The notes under the pieces were generated by a model, which did no database searches, had not been told where the DNA came from, and worked only from the letters and a program-made list of their open reading frames with translations. Positions 27,248 through 36,578 of a stretch of 64,000 nucleotides of DNA are shown piece after piece. Origin of the DNA: Methyloligella halotolerans (lineage in GTDB: Bacteria; Pseudomonadota; Alphaproteobacteria; Rhizobiales; Methyloligellaceae); contig NZ_MASI01000002.1 of assembly GCF_001708935.1 (NCBI RefSeq), positions 62,001-126,000 on the forward strand, given 5' to 3'. The stretch's first letter is position 1. Each line of letters begins with the position of its first letter. Made by a program: the position numbers and the translations under genes.

Positions 27248-28629
27248 TCAGAACCAGCTGAAAGGGTTGAAGGGCTGGCGCTTCGGCTTGGGCGGCTCCT
27301 TCGGCTTCTCCTTGCAGGCTTCCGCGATCTGGTGGAGCAGACCGTCCGCGGGACGGCTGGCGGGCTGCCAGGTTTCGCAAAGCCGGCCGATCTTGCCGCC
27401 GATCGCATCCGCCTCGGGCGCGCAGTAGAGGCCCGAACCGTCGGGCTGCGGTGTGAACTGGACGCCACGTGCCTCCTCGCTGTTGCCAAGCGCGCGCCGA
27501 GATAATTCAGCACGGCGATCCGGCTATGGGCGGCCGACACAGGTTCGAAGGGCTTCGGCTTCAGGTGGGTATCTCGAATAGGGATCGCCTCGATGGCCAT
27601 GACCTCGAAACGGCCGGACGGTCCACGCACCAGATGAACCTTGGCCAAGAGGCCGTAATCCCGGCAGACGCCCAAGCGCGCCATGTTGGCCGTGCCGGGG
27701 TGGAGGAAATTGCCGAGGCCGTAAAAGATCACGGAACCGCCGGCCAGCTCCACGCCCTGGACCACGTGAGGATGATGGCCGACGATCAGATCGATCCCCT
27801 CCTCCAGTGCCGCCTCGTTCCGGAAATCCTGGATCTGGCGGCCGTCGGCGAAGACGCGGCCTTCCTTGCCGTAATGGACCGAAAGGATACGGTAGTCGGC
27901 TTCCATCGCGGCCAAGCGGTCGACGATGACACGAAAGTCTTCCTTGTGACGGTAGGAGGCTTGGCCTGGCTTGTCTTCGCCCGCCCTGTGCTGTGGCCTC
28001 GCGCCTGTGATGATGCCCGCCGCCGCAAAGCCGACACGCGTGCCGTCCACCTCGAGACAGGCAGGCCGTGTCGCCTCCTCGAAATCCGCGCCGATGCCGG
28101 CAAAGGCGATGGGCTGTTCGTGGTGGGCGACGGCGAAGTGAAACAACGTCTCCTCGGCGCCCGCCGCGCCGAAATCCATTGAATGGTTGTTGGCCAGCGA
28201 GAAAAGGTTGAAGCCTCGGCCGATGAGACTGTCGAGGCCGTTCGGGTGGCTGCGGAAGTTGAACGACGTCCCCTGCTCCTTGTCGTCGGGCGGGATGTCG
28301 TTCCGGTCCGTGATCACGGTCTCGATATTGGCAAAGGCGAGATCGCCGTCGATCTCCGCGGCGATGTCTTCGGAGGATTCCTCGAAGCTCCAGAGCTGAC
28401 CTTTGCGGAAGCCTTCCTCCTCGACGATCTGGCCGGAGCGATTGAAGCCAGTGTCGCCGGCCAACACGATCGTCAGGGTTTCCGGCTCGCCCGTATCGCG
28501 CGCGGCGACGGGTTTCGCCGCGACGACGTTTTCGGTGCAGCGCGCGACGATCTTCGCCTGGGCCGTCGGGGCGACAGCGAGAAGAGCAAGGGGCAGGAGG
28601 AGCGCTTTCGAAATCCCCAGCCCCATCAC
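27248..28629 (-). CDS. CapA-family (PGA_cap) metallophosphatase-like secreted protein, frameshifted as sequenced
   Basis: Has a signal peptide (about 1-25, cut near AQAK) and a PGA_cap domain with calcineurin-like metal motifs: [39 protein letters not shown] and [11 protein letters not shown]. Relatives take part in poly-gamma-glutamate or capsule production. After LNYLGARL the frame as written becomes a Ser/Arg-rich tail ending at 27169. Adding one base at the GG near 27486 restores [17 protein letters not shown] and an end at FNPFSWF, stop 27248 (about 460 residues). The start nearly abuts the GMC oxidoreductase stop. Confidence 0.83.
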
Positions 28630-28636
28630 CGCCCCC

Positions 28637-30289
28637 TTACGCGCTTCGCGCCTCGGCGTAGCCGCCTTCCGACGGTTCGCGAGGGAGGAGCTGATGGTCC
28701 CGCGCGTAGAGCATCATGGCGCGCTCGGCGAGCGCGGTGATGGTGAGCAGCGGGTTGCAGCCGATGGAGCGTGGGATGATGGCTCCGTCGCAGACATAGA
28801 GCCCGGAATGGACATCCTCGCCGGTGGTACCGGCGAAGACCTGTCCCTTGTGATTGACCACGCCGAGACCGGCGTCGCAGCCCATGCCGCAGCCACCGAG
28901 CGGGTGCGCCGTGGCGGGCTTGGCGCCAGTCGCAGAGAGCGGATGCTTGATATAGCGGGCGCCGACGGTTCCGGCCGCCTTGGCCAGGGCGTCGTCGACG
29001 CGGGAGAAGACCGCTTCCTTTTCCACGCCCGGCCAGCGGAGCCTCGCCTTGCCCTTTTCCAGCACGAGCTTGCCGGAGGCGCTGTCGTGGGAGACCACGA
29101 AGAAGGTGTGCAAATGAGAGAGCGGCCCCTGATAGACGCCCTTCACCAGGCTCTGGGCGGCCCCCAGGATGCGGCCGCCTGACAGGAAGAAGACCGGCAG
29201 CAGCGGCGCGAGGGCGGAGGGAAGCACGCCTTCCTGGATGGTCATGCTGCGGGCGAGCTCGGTCTCGTCGGGCAGCTCGATCTGGCCTGTGACGCAGGCG
29301 CCAACCGTGTCGCCCTCGAATTTCGGGGGGATGCCGACGCCGATCGCATTGACGCGGGTCTCCTTGCCGAGCGCGAAGGCGACGATGTCGCCATTGGCCG
29401 AGAAGTGCTCGCCGAGGCGGTCGGAAACAGGGAGTCCCTTCTCGCGGGAGCGCAGCAGGATCTCGGTCGAGCCCAGTGTGCCGGCCGAAAGGACGATGGT
29501 CTCGGCGGCGACGGAGGCAAGAGGAACCTCTCCGCTTCCCGTGGGACGGAAGTGGACGCGCCAGCCCGCGCCATCGCGCGCGACATGATCGACGCTGAGC
29601 TCGGTGAAGATCTCCGCGCCATGGGCGTGAGCGTCTGGCAGATAGGTCATGGCGACAGTGTTCTTCGCGCCGATATTGCAGCCGGAGCAGCAATCGCCGC
29701 AGAGCTCGCAGGCCGGCTGCTCGACACCGAAGGCGTTCACGCTGTCTTCGAAGTTCACCACCACGGGCGCCGCGACGGGCCGTTTGCCGAGGCGCTCGCC
29801 GATCTTGTCGAGGGCCTTGAACTTGGTGATCTCGTCTGCCCGCATGTAGCGGCTGGGGCGGAGCGAAGCGCGCGCGGCATCGTAGCCTCGCGCGAGGAGG
29901 CCGTCGTCGCGGATCGCGTCTGGCCAGGCTTCGTCGGCAAAGACGCGGGCATCGGGCTGGAGCGCTACGGCTGCGTTGATCAGGGAACCGCCACCCAAAC
30001 CGCAGCCGACGAGGACGTGCATGTCCTCGCCCATGCGGAAATCGTAGAGGCCGGTGGCGGAGCCGGAACGCAGCTTGCCGCCGCTGATCTGCAGCTCCCG
30101 GCGCAGCTCGGGCAGGCGGGAAGGAAACTCCCCATTGGCATATTCGCGGCCGCGCTCGATCACGCAGACGCGTTTGCCCAACCGGGCAAGCCGCGAGGCG
30201 GCGACCCCGCCGCCATAGCCGGAGCCGATGACGACGACTTCATAGGCCGGCTTCATATGTTCGGGGATCGAGGACAGGCGGTTCGGCAT
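28637..30289 (-). CDS. GMC-family FAD-dependent oxidoreductase (cholesterol-oxidase-like)
   Basis: 550 residues. The FAD-binding motif GSGYGGGVAASRLA is at about 12-25, then VLVGCGLGGGSLIN, and the C-terminal GMC segment has HPLGGCGMG and NPLLTITALAERAM. A cysteine-rich motif, CELCGDCCSGCNIGAKNT, sits near residue 196 and is characteristic of this cholesterol-oxidase-like subgroup. It oxidises an alcohol, sterol or polyol; the substrate is not predictable. No Tat or Sec signal is evident, so it is probably cytoplasmic. Divergent from the msrA operon, with 162 bases between the two starts. Confidence 0.88.
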   Translation of the reverse strand: MPNRLSSIPEHMKPAYEVVVIGSGYGGGVAASRLARLGKRVCVIERGREYANGEFPSRLPELRRELQISGGKLRSGSATGLYDFRMGEDMHVLVGCGLGGGSLINAAVALQPDARVFADEAWPDAIRDDGLLARGYDAARASLRPSRYMRADEITKFKALDKIGERLGKRPVAAPVVVNFEDSVNAFGVEQPACELCGDCCSGCNIGAKNTVAMTYLPDAHAHGAEIFTELSVDHVARDGAGWRVHFRPTGSGEVPLASVAAETIVLSAGTLGSTEILLRSREKGLPVSDRLGEHFSANGDIVAFALGKETRVNAIGVGIPPKFEGDTVGACVTGQIELPDETELARSMTIQEGVLPSALAPLLPVFFLSGGRILGAAQSLVKGVYQGPLSHLHTFFVVSHDSASGKLVLEKGKARLRWPGVEKEAVFSRVDDALAKAAGTVGARYIKHPLSATGAKPATAHPLGGCGMGCDAGLGVVNHKGQVFAGTTGEDVHSGLYVCDGAIIPRSIGCNPLLTITALAERAMMLYARDHQLLPREPSEGGYAEARSA

Positions 30290-30451
30290 GTCTCATCCTT
30301 AGCGAAATCGAGGGCTGATCTAAAGGGTGCGACGCGAACGATGGAGATTGCCCACAGCGGGTCACTTCACATCACGGCTTTGCGATTGGCTATTTCCGCC
30401 GGCGCGTGTGCTCCGTATCTTCACGCTTAAGACCAACAAATGGAGCTTTTC

Positions 30452-31069
30452 ATGACACGGATGGGGATCGGACTGAGAGGTGCGACATTTCTGGCCGCCG
30501 TGTGCGTGACGGCAACGCTCATCTTGAGCGGATCAGGGAGCGGAAGCCGCGCCGCGGAGAGCGAGACCGCGATCTTCGCGGGCGGCTGCTTCTGGTGTGT
30601 GGAAGATGCGTTCGACCATGTGAAGGGCGTGACGGAGACTATCTCCGGCTATGCGGGCGGCACGAAGCCCGACCCAACCTATGGCAGCCACGAAGGCTAC
30701 AAGGAGGCCGTTAAGGTCACCTACGACCCGAGCAAGGTCTCCTACGCCGAGCTCCTCGACACCTTTTGGCACAATGTCGACCCGTTCGATCCGCGCGGTC
30801 AGTTCTGCGACAAGGGACCGGCCTATCAGTCGGTGATCTTCACGGCGAACGCGGACGAGAAGGCTCTCGCCGAAAAGACCAAGAAAGAGATCGCGGACCG
30901 GTTCGACCAGAAGGTCGCCACGGAGATCGTGCCGGAGACGACCTTCACGGCGGCGGAGGACTATCACCAGAATTATCACTCGGTGAATCCGGTCAGCTAT
31001 AAATTCTACAAGTGGAATTGCGGCCGCGCTCAGCGGCTGGAGCAGATCTGGGGCCCGGCCCATTCATGA
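30452..31069 (+). CDS. msrA: Peptide methionine sulfoxide reductase MsrA, exported form
   Basis: 205 residues with a signal-peptide-like N-terminus (hydrophobic core about 10-26, probable cut near SRAAE), so it should act in the periplasm. The catalytic motif GGCFWC gives nucleophile C46, and SGYAGG, EGYKEAVKV and AEDYHQNYH match MsrA; it reduces the S-form of methionine sulfoxide. Start at 30452 is favoured by GGAG six bases before it; an ATG at 30440 is possible. A cytochrome b gene starts 30 bases after its stop and a molybdoenzyme gene follows, which looks like one operon for periplasmic redox repair. A second, cytoplasmic-type msrA lies at 44587-45240. Confidence 0.92.
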   Translation: MTRMGIGLRGATFLAAVCVTATLILSGSGSGSRAAESETAIFAGGCFWCVEDAFDHVKGVTETISGYAGGTKPDPTYGSHEGYKEAVKVTYDPSKVSYAELLDTFWHNVDPFDPRGQFCDKGPAYQSVIFTANADEKALAEKTKKEIADRFDQKVATEIVPETTFTAAEDYHQNYHSVNPVSYKFYKWNCGRAQRLEQIWGPAHS

Positions 31070-31098
31070 TCTCACGGCTACGGTGATAGGGGCGAGCA

Positions 31099-31926
31099 AT
31101 GGCGGGGAAAGAATTCATCTATCGTCATTCGGGATGGGTCCGTTCCACCCACTGGATCAACGTTCTGGCCCTGCTCGTCCTTCTGATGAGCGGCATGCAG
31201 ATCTTCAACGCCCACCCGGCGCTCTATTTCGGTTCGGCCTCCACATTCGACGACCCCGCGGTCGCGATGACCTACGAGCAGACCGATGATGGGTATCGCG
31301 GCGTCACCAAGATCTTCGGAGAGAGCTACGACACGACGGGCTGGCTCGGCGGGGGTGTTGACGAAGACGGTGAGTTCACCCGTTACGGCTTTCCCTGGTC
31401 GATCACCCTCCCCGACTTCCGGTCTCTGGCGCTCGGCCGCCACTGGCACTTCTTCTTCGCCTGGGTCTTCGTGATCAACGGGCTGATCTATCTGATCTAT
31501 GCCATCACAAGCGGCCATCTGAAGCGCGATCTCACGCCGGACGGCAAGGAGATGCGCGGCATCGGCCACAGCATCGTGGAGCACGCGAAGTTCCGCTTCG
31601 ATCACGAGGAGCGGGGCTACAACGTGCTGCAGAAGCTCTCCTATCTGATCGTGATCCTTCTGCTACTGCCGCTGATGCTAGGCACCGGGCTTACCATGTC
31701 GCCCGGGATGGATGCGGCGTTCCCGTGGCTGCTCGACATCTTCGGCGGCCGGCAATCGGCGCGGACCATCCATTTCATCTCCGCCAGCCTCATCGTGCTA
31801 TTCGTCGTCGTGCACGTCTTCATGGTCCTGGTGTCGGGGGTCTGGAACAACCTCCGTTCCATGGTGACCGGACGCTATGCGGTCGATACCAAAGCGCCGG
31901 CACCGGCTGAGGAGGCCGCGGAATGA
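31099..31926 (+). CDS. Membrane cytochrome b/b6 domain protein (b561-like haem-binding subunit)
   Basis: 275 residues with four membrane helices: about 17-36 (THWINVLALLVLLMSG, with the first haem-ligand histidine), about 115-135 (HWHFFFAWVFVINGLIYLIY), about 178-200 (LSYLIVILLLLPLMLGTGL) and about 220-245 (TIHFISASLIVLFVVVHVF). The paired histidines fit a di-haem quinol-oxidising subunit of the thiosulfate-reductase/formate-dehydrogenase gamma type. A long soluble loop lies between helices 1 and 2. Its stop overlaps the start of the molybdoenzyme gene, so it is the natural membrane electron donor for that enzyme. Confidence 0.87.
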   Translation: MAGKEFIYRHSGWVRSTHWINVLALLVLLMSGMQIFNAHPALYFGSASTFDDPAVAMTYEQTDDGYRGVTKIFGESYDTTGWLGGGVDEDGEFTRYGFPWSITLPDFRSLALGRHWHFFFAWVFVINGLIYLIYAITSGHLKRDLTPDGKEMRGIGHSIVEHAKFRFDHEERGYNVLQKLSYLIVILLLLPLMLGTGLTMSPGMDAAFPWLLDIFGGRQSARTIHFISASLIVLFVVVHVFMVLVSGVWNNLRSMVTGRYAVDTKAPAPAEEAAE

Positions 31927-32726
31927 CCAAGCGGGAAAGCAATGGAGCAGCGAATTCAGGTATGAACCGGCGCGGCTTTCTGGCCCGCGGCGGCGCTTTG
32001 AGCGGCACATTGCTGCTCGGCGGATGCGACGGGCTCTTTCGCAACGACCTCGTGCAGCGCATCCTGGCGAGCGCGGACAGCCTAACCGAAGCGGTGCAGC
32101 GGGCGCTGCTGACGCCGGAGTCCCTCGCGCGGGAATATGCTCCGGAGGATATCTCCGCGGATTTCAAAGCAAACGGCTCGATCAATCCGGACACGCCGGA
32201 CTATCGCAAGCTTGCCGAGAACGACTTCAAGGATTGGCGGCTGACGGTCGGCGGGCTGGTCGAGACGCCACTCACGCTTTCGCTTGAGGATCTGCGGGGC
32301 ATGCCGGCGCGCAGCCAGATCACGCGGCATGACTGCGTGGAGGGTTGGAGTTCGATCGGGAAATGGACGGGCGTGCAGCTCTCCCGGGTGCTCGATCAGG
32401 CGAAGCTCAAGGAGAACGCCAAGTATATCGTCTTCTACTGCTACGACGATCTGGGGCGGGGAGACACGGAGGCGAGCCGGTACTACGAATCCATCGCTCT
32501 ACCCGACGCCTACCACCCCCAGACGATCCTCGCCTACGATATGAACGACGAGACGCTGCCCATCCCCCATGGCGCGCCGCTGCGGGTCCGCGTGGAGCGG
32601 CAGCTCGGCTACAAGATGGCGAAGTATATCCGCTCCATCGAGGCGGTCGAAAGCTACGACGATATCCGGGGCGGTGGCGGCGGATTCTGGGAGGACCGGG
32701 GCTACGCCTGGTACGCGGGGATCTGA
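31923..32726 (+). CDS. Tat-exported molybdopterin-dependent oxidoreductase (sulfite oxidase/MsrP fold)
   Basis: 267 residues. The N-terminus carries the twin-arginine motif MNRRGFLARGG at about residue 15, and the core is the sulfite-oxidase molybdopterin domain with the Mo-ligand cysteine C138 in HDCVEGWSSIGKW and a later PHGAPLRVRVERQLGYK segment. Family members include sulfite dehydrogenases, the methionine sulfoxide reductase MsrP and YedY-like enzymes. It is coupled to the cytochrome b gene by ATGA and follows a periplasmic msrA. It ends before a strong bidirectional terminator. The substrate is inferred from context only. Confidence 0.87.
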   Translation: MTKRESNGAANSGMNRRGFLARGGALSGTLLLGGCDGLFRNDLVQRILASADSLTEAVQRALLTPESLAREYAPEDISADFKANGSINPDTPDYRKLAENDFKDWRLTVGGLVETPLTLSLEDLRGMPARSQITRHDCVEGWSSIGKWTGVQLSRVLDQAKLKENAKYIVFYCYDDLGRGDTEASRYYESIALPDAYHPQTILAYDMNDETLPIPHGAPLRVRVERQLGYKMAKYIRSIEAVESYDDIRGGGGGFWEDRGYAWYAGI

Positions 32727-32760
32727 TCCGACGCAGAGACACGGATTGACCGAGACATAA

Positions 32761-32792
32761 AAAAGGCCCGCCGGCGAACCGGCGGGCCTTTT
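32761..32792. terminator. Strong bidirectional rho-independent terminator
   Basis: A 14-base perfect stem (AAAAGGCCCGCCGG and its complement) with loop CGAA, flanked by A- and T-runs. It sits between the molybdoenzyme gene and the convergent small secreted gene and serves both. Confidence 0.92.
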
Positions 32793-32817
32793 CGATAAGA
32801 TTGCTCGAAGAGCGATC

Positions 32818-33027
32818 TTACATCTTGTTGGCCTTGGCTGCGGCCTTGCACTGCTCTTTGGCGGCTTTGCGCATATCCTTGTCGTCCGGATACATTGCCT
32901 TGGCCTCTTTGCGGCACTTCATCGGGCCGGTCATCATGTCCATCATGCCAGCCTGAGCCGGGATCACGGTGGCGAAAGTGGAAGCAGCGAAAGCAACCGC
33001 CGCACCGGCGAGAATGATCTTCTTCAT
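32818..33027 (-). CDS. Small secreted two-cysteine protein (paralogue A)
   Basis: 69 residues. Signal peptide about 1-26 (MKKIILAGAAVAFAASTF, cut near AQAG), then a mature part of about 43 residues rich in Lys and Met with two cysteines: MKCRKEAKAMYPDDKDMRK followed by EQCKAAAK. A GGAG-like site precedes the start. It is clearly related to the next gene (33139-33351), sharing the pattern C-R-K-x-A-K-x-x-Y-P-x-D/E-D/x-x-M-R-K-(x)5-C-K. The cysteine spacing recalls PsiF-type repeats, but I do not claim that family. Probably a disulfide hairpin in the periplasm; function unknown. Confidence 0.75.
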   Translation of the reverse strand: MKKIILAGAAVAFAASTFATVIPAQAGMMDMMTGPMKCRKEAKAMYPDDKDMRKAAKEQCKAAAKANKM

Positions 33028-33110
33028 GTAACTACTCCTGGTGAAAGGGGGTCGGCGCTGAGCCTCTCCCGGAAGCGCCGCAGCCGATCATTCGGCACAC
33101 GAGCGCGGAC

Positions 33111-33138
33111 AAAAAAATGGGAGCTCGAATGGAGCTCC
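33111..33138 (-). terminator. Rho-independent terminator of the 33139-33351 gene
   Basis: Read on the minus strand: a 7-base stem GGAGCTC/GAGCTCC with a 5-base loop directly after the stop codon, then a seven-T run. It separates the two small paralogues, so each is probably transcribed on its own. Confidence 0.85.
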
Positions 33139-33351
33139 TTACATATTACCGTTGGACTCGACAGCCTGCTTGCAGCTCTTCCGGAACTCCTTGCGCATGG
33201 CGCGGTCTTCCGGGTAGTGCATCTTCGCCATCTTGCGGCAATCCATGCCCTTCTTCATGCCGTCCATCGGGCTCGCATGAACCGGGGCCGTCAGAGAAGC
33301 GGCGCCAACGAAGGCGAGCGTGGCGGCGGCGAAGAGAAAAGTCTTAAACAT
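33139..33351 (-). CDS. Small secreted two-cysteine protein (paralogue B)
   Basis: 70 residues, starting MFKTFLFAAATLAFVG with GGAG eight bases upstream; the frame is open further up, but that start has no signal peptide at its end. The signal peptide is about 1-26 (cut near VHAS), and the mature part has MDCRKMAKMHYPEDRAMRK then KSCKQAVE, matching paralogue A residue for residue in the cysteine frame. It keeps Met and His residues that could bind a metal, but that is only a possibility. It ends in its own terminator. Confidence 0.75.
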   Translation of the reverse strand: MFKTFLFAAATLAFVGAASLTAPVHASPMDGMKKGMDCRKMAKMHYPEDRAMRKEFRKSCKQAVESNGNM

Positions 33352-33561
33352 TCGGGTAGCTCCATTTTTGGTCAGTGGGAAATAGGCTAGCTCCGCCTGA
33401 CTCCCCAACGCAGCGATCAATATTTGAGTTCGGCTATTTGACCAGAAAAAAATTGTGATTTTATCGGGACCTGAAGAACATGGTTTCGCCTTTATTTCGC
33501 AAGCCCGGCGAGTTGATAACTCCGCTTGACCGCAGTTGCGCCCCTGCTACAAGCCGAGGCC

Positions 33562-35379
<1,818 letters not shown>

Positions 35380-35418
35380 GGCTTGCGGGCTCCGGCTCGC
35401 AGGGTTCGGAAAAGACCG

Positions 35419-36519
35419 ATGGCAGGCGAGCGTCGCGATCGCACCGAAAGACCAGACCCGCCCGAAGAGTCCCTCGGCGGGCGGGATCGGATACGAGCCT
35501 ATATCCTGCTGGCGTTGACGGTGGGGGCGGTGGTGCTGTGCGCCCTGCTCGCCCTGCCGTTCCTGCCGGCGCTGACCTGGGCTCTGGCCCTGGCCGTCCT
35601 GTTCGCCCCCGCCAATCGCTGGCTCGAAAGCAAGGTTCGCAGCCGGGACGTGGCGGCGGGCGTCTCCGTCGCCCTCATCGGCGCGATCGTGGTGGCGCCG
35701 GCGACCTATATCTTCGGACGTGTCACCTCCCAGGCGGCGAGCGGTGCGAAGATGCTGAGCGAGACGGTCTCGACCGGCGCTTGGCGGACCAGCCTGGAGA
35801 AGAGCGATTACTTCGCGCCGATCCTCGATTGGGTGGAGCAAATCAACTTCAGCGCGGCCTTCGATGCCTTCGCGTCGTGGATGACCGATGCCAGCGCCTC
35901 TTTCGTGACCGGCTCGGTCATGGGCGCGATCTCCCTGGTGCTGACCTTCTATCTCTTGTTCTACTTCCTGCGGGATCGGGCGGTAGCGCTCGACTATCTG
36001 CGGGGCATCTCGCCCCTCACACCCCCGCAAACCGAAGCGCTGTTCCGGCGCATCAAGGACATCATCTTCGCGACGCTTTACGGCACGCTGACCGTGGCGA
36101 TCGTGCAAGGCGCGCTGGGCGGTCTCGCCTTCTGGTGGCTGGGGCTCCCGGCGCCTCTGCTATGGGGCACGGTGATGGGGCTTTTCGCCCTGGTGCCCGT
36201 GCTCGGCGCCTTCGTGGTGTGGATCCCCGCGGCGGCCTTCCTGGCGCTTGAGGGGAGCTGGGAGAAGGCGCTTGTCCTGATCGTCTGGGGCTCGATCGTC
36301 GTCGGCGGGATCGACAATCTTCTCTATCCCATGCTGGTGGGCCGGCGCCTGCAGCTTCATACGGTGCCGGCCTTCATCGCCATTCTTGGCGGTCTGTTCT
36401 TCTTCGGCGCATCAGGCCTGCTGCTCGGCCCCATGGTCGTGGCCGTCACCATCTTCCTGTTCGAGATCTGGCATGTCGAGCAGCGGGGCGCGGGACCAAC
36501 CGACCGGGAAGAACCCTAG
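35419..36519 (+). CDS. AI-2E family transporter (PerM/YhhT-like permease), short form
   Basis: 366-residue inner-membrane protein with a charged cytoplasmic start (MAGERRDRTERPDPPEE) and about eight hydrophobic segments, including LLALTVGAVVLCALLALPFL and GGLFFFGASGLLLGPMVV, the signature end of the family. Members export the autoinducer AI-2 in E. coli or act as ion-coupled transporters elsewhere; no AI-2 genes are seen here, so the substrate is unknown. It lies just after lepA on the same strand and converges on a second, much longer family member. Confidence 0.85.
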   Translation: MAGERRDRTERPDPPEESLGGRDRIRAYILLALTVGAVVLCALLALPFLPALTWALALAVLFAPANRWLESKVRSRDVAAGVSVALIGAIVVAPATYIFGRVTSQAASGAKMLSETVSTGAWRTSLEKSDYFAPILDWVEQINFSAAFDAFASWMTDASASFVTGSVMGAISLVLTFYLLFYFLRDRAVALDYLRGISPLTPPQTEALFRRIKDIIFATLYGTLTVAIVQGALGGLAFWWLGLPAPLLWGTVMGLFALVPVLGAFVVWIPAAAFLALEGSWEKALVLIVWGSIVVGGIDNLLYPMLVGRRLQLHTVPAFIAILGGLFFFGASGLLLGPMVVAVTIFLFEIWHVEQRGAGPTDREEP

Positions 36520-36578
36520 GAGCTTCGGCACTCTCGGGCGCGATCAAGTCGGGGCAATAACGGCGGCGATGGGGGCGG

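Noticed and set aside
33526-33553. Promoter TTGACC/TACAAG just before lepA
   Set aside because: The -10 would lie only about nine bases from the start codon, leaving no room for the ribosome site.
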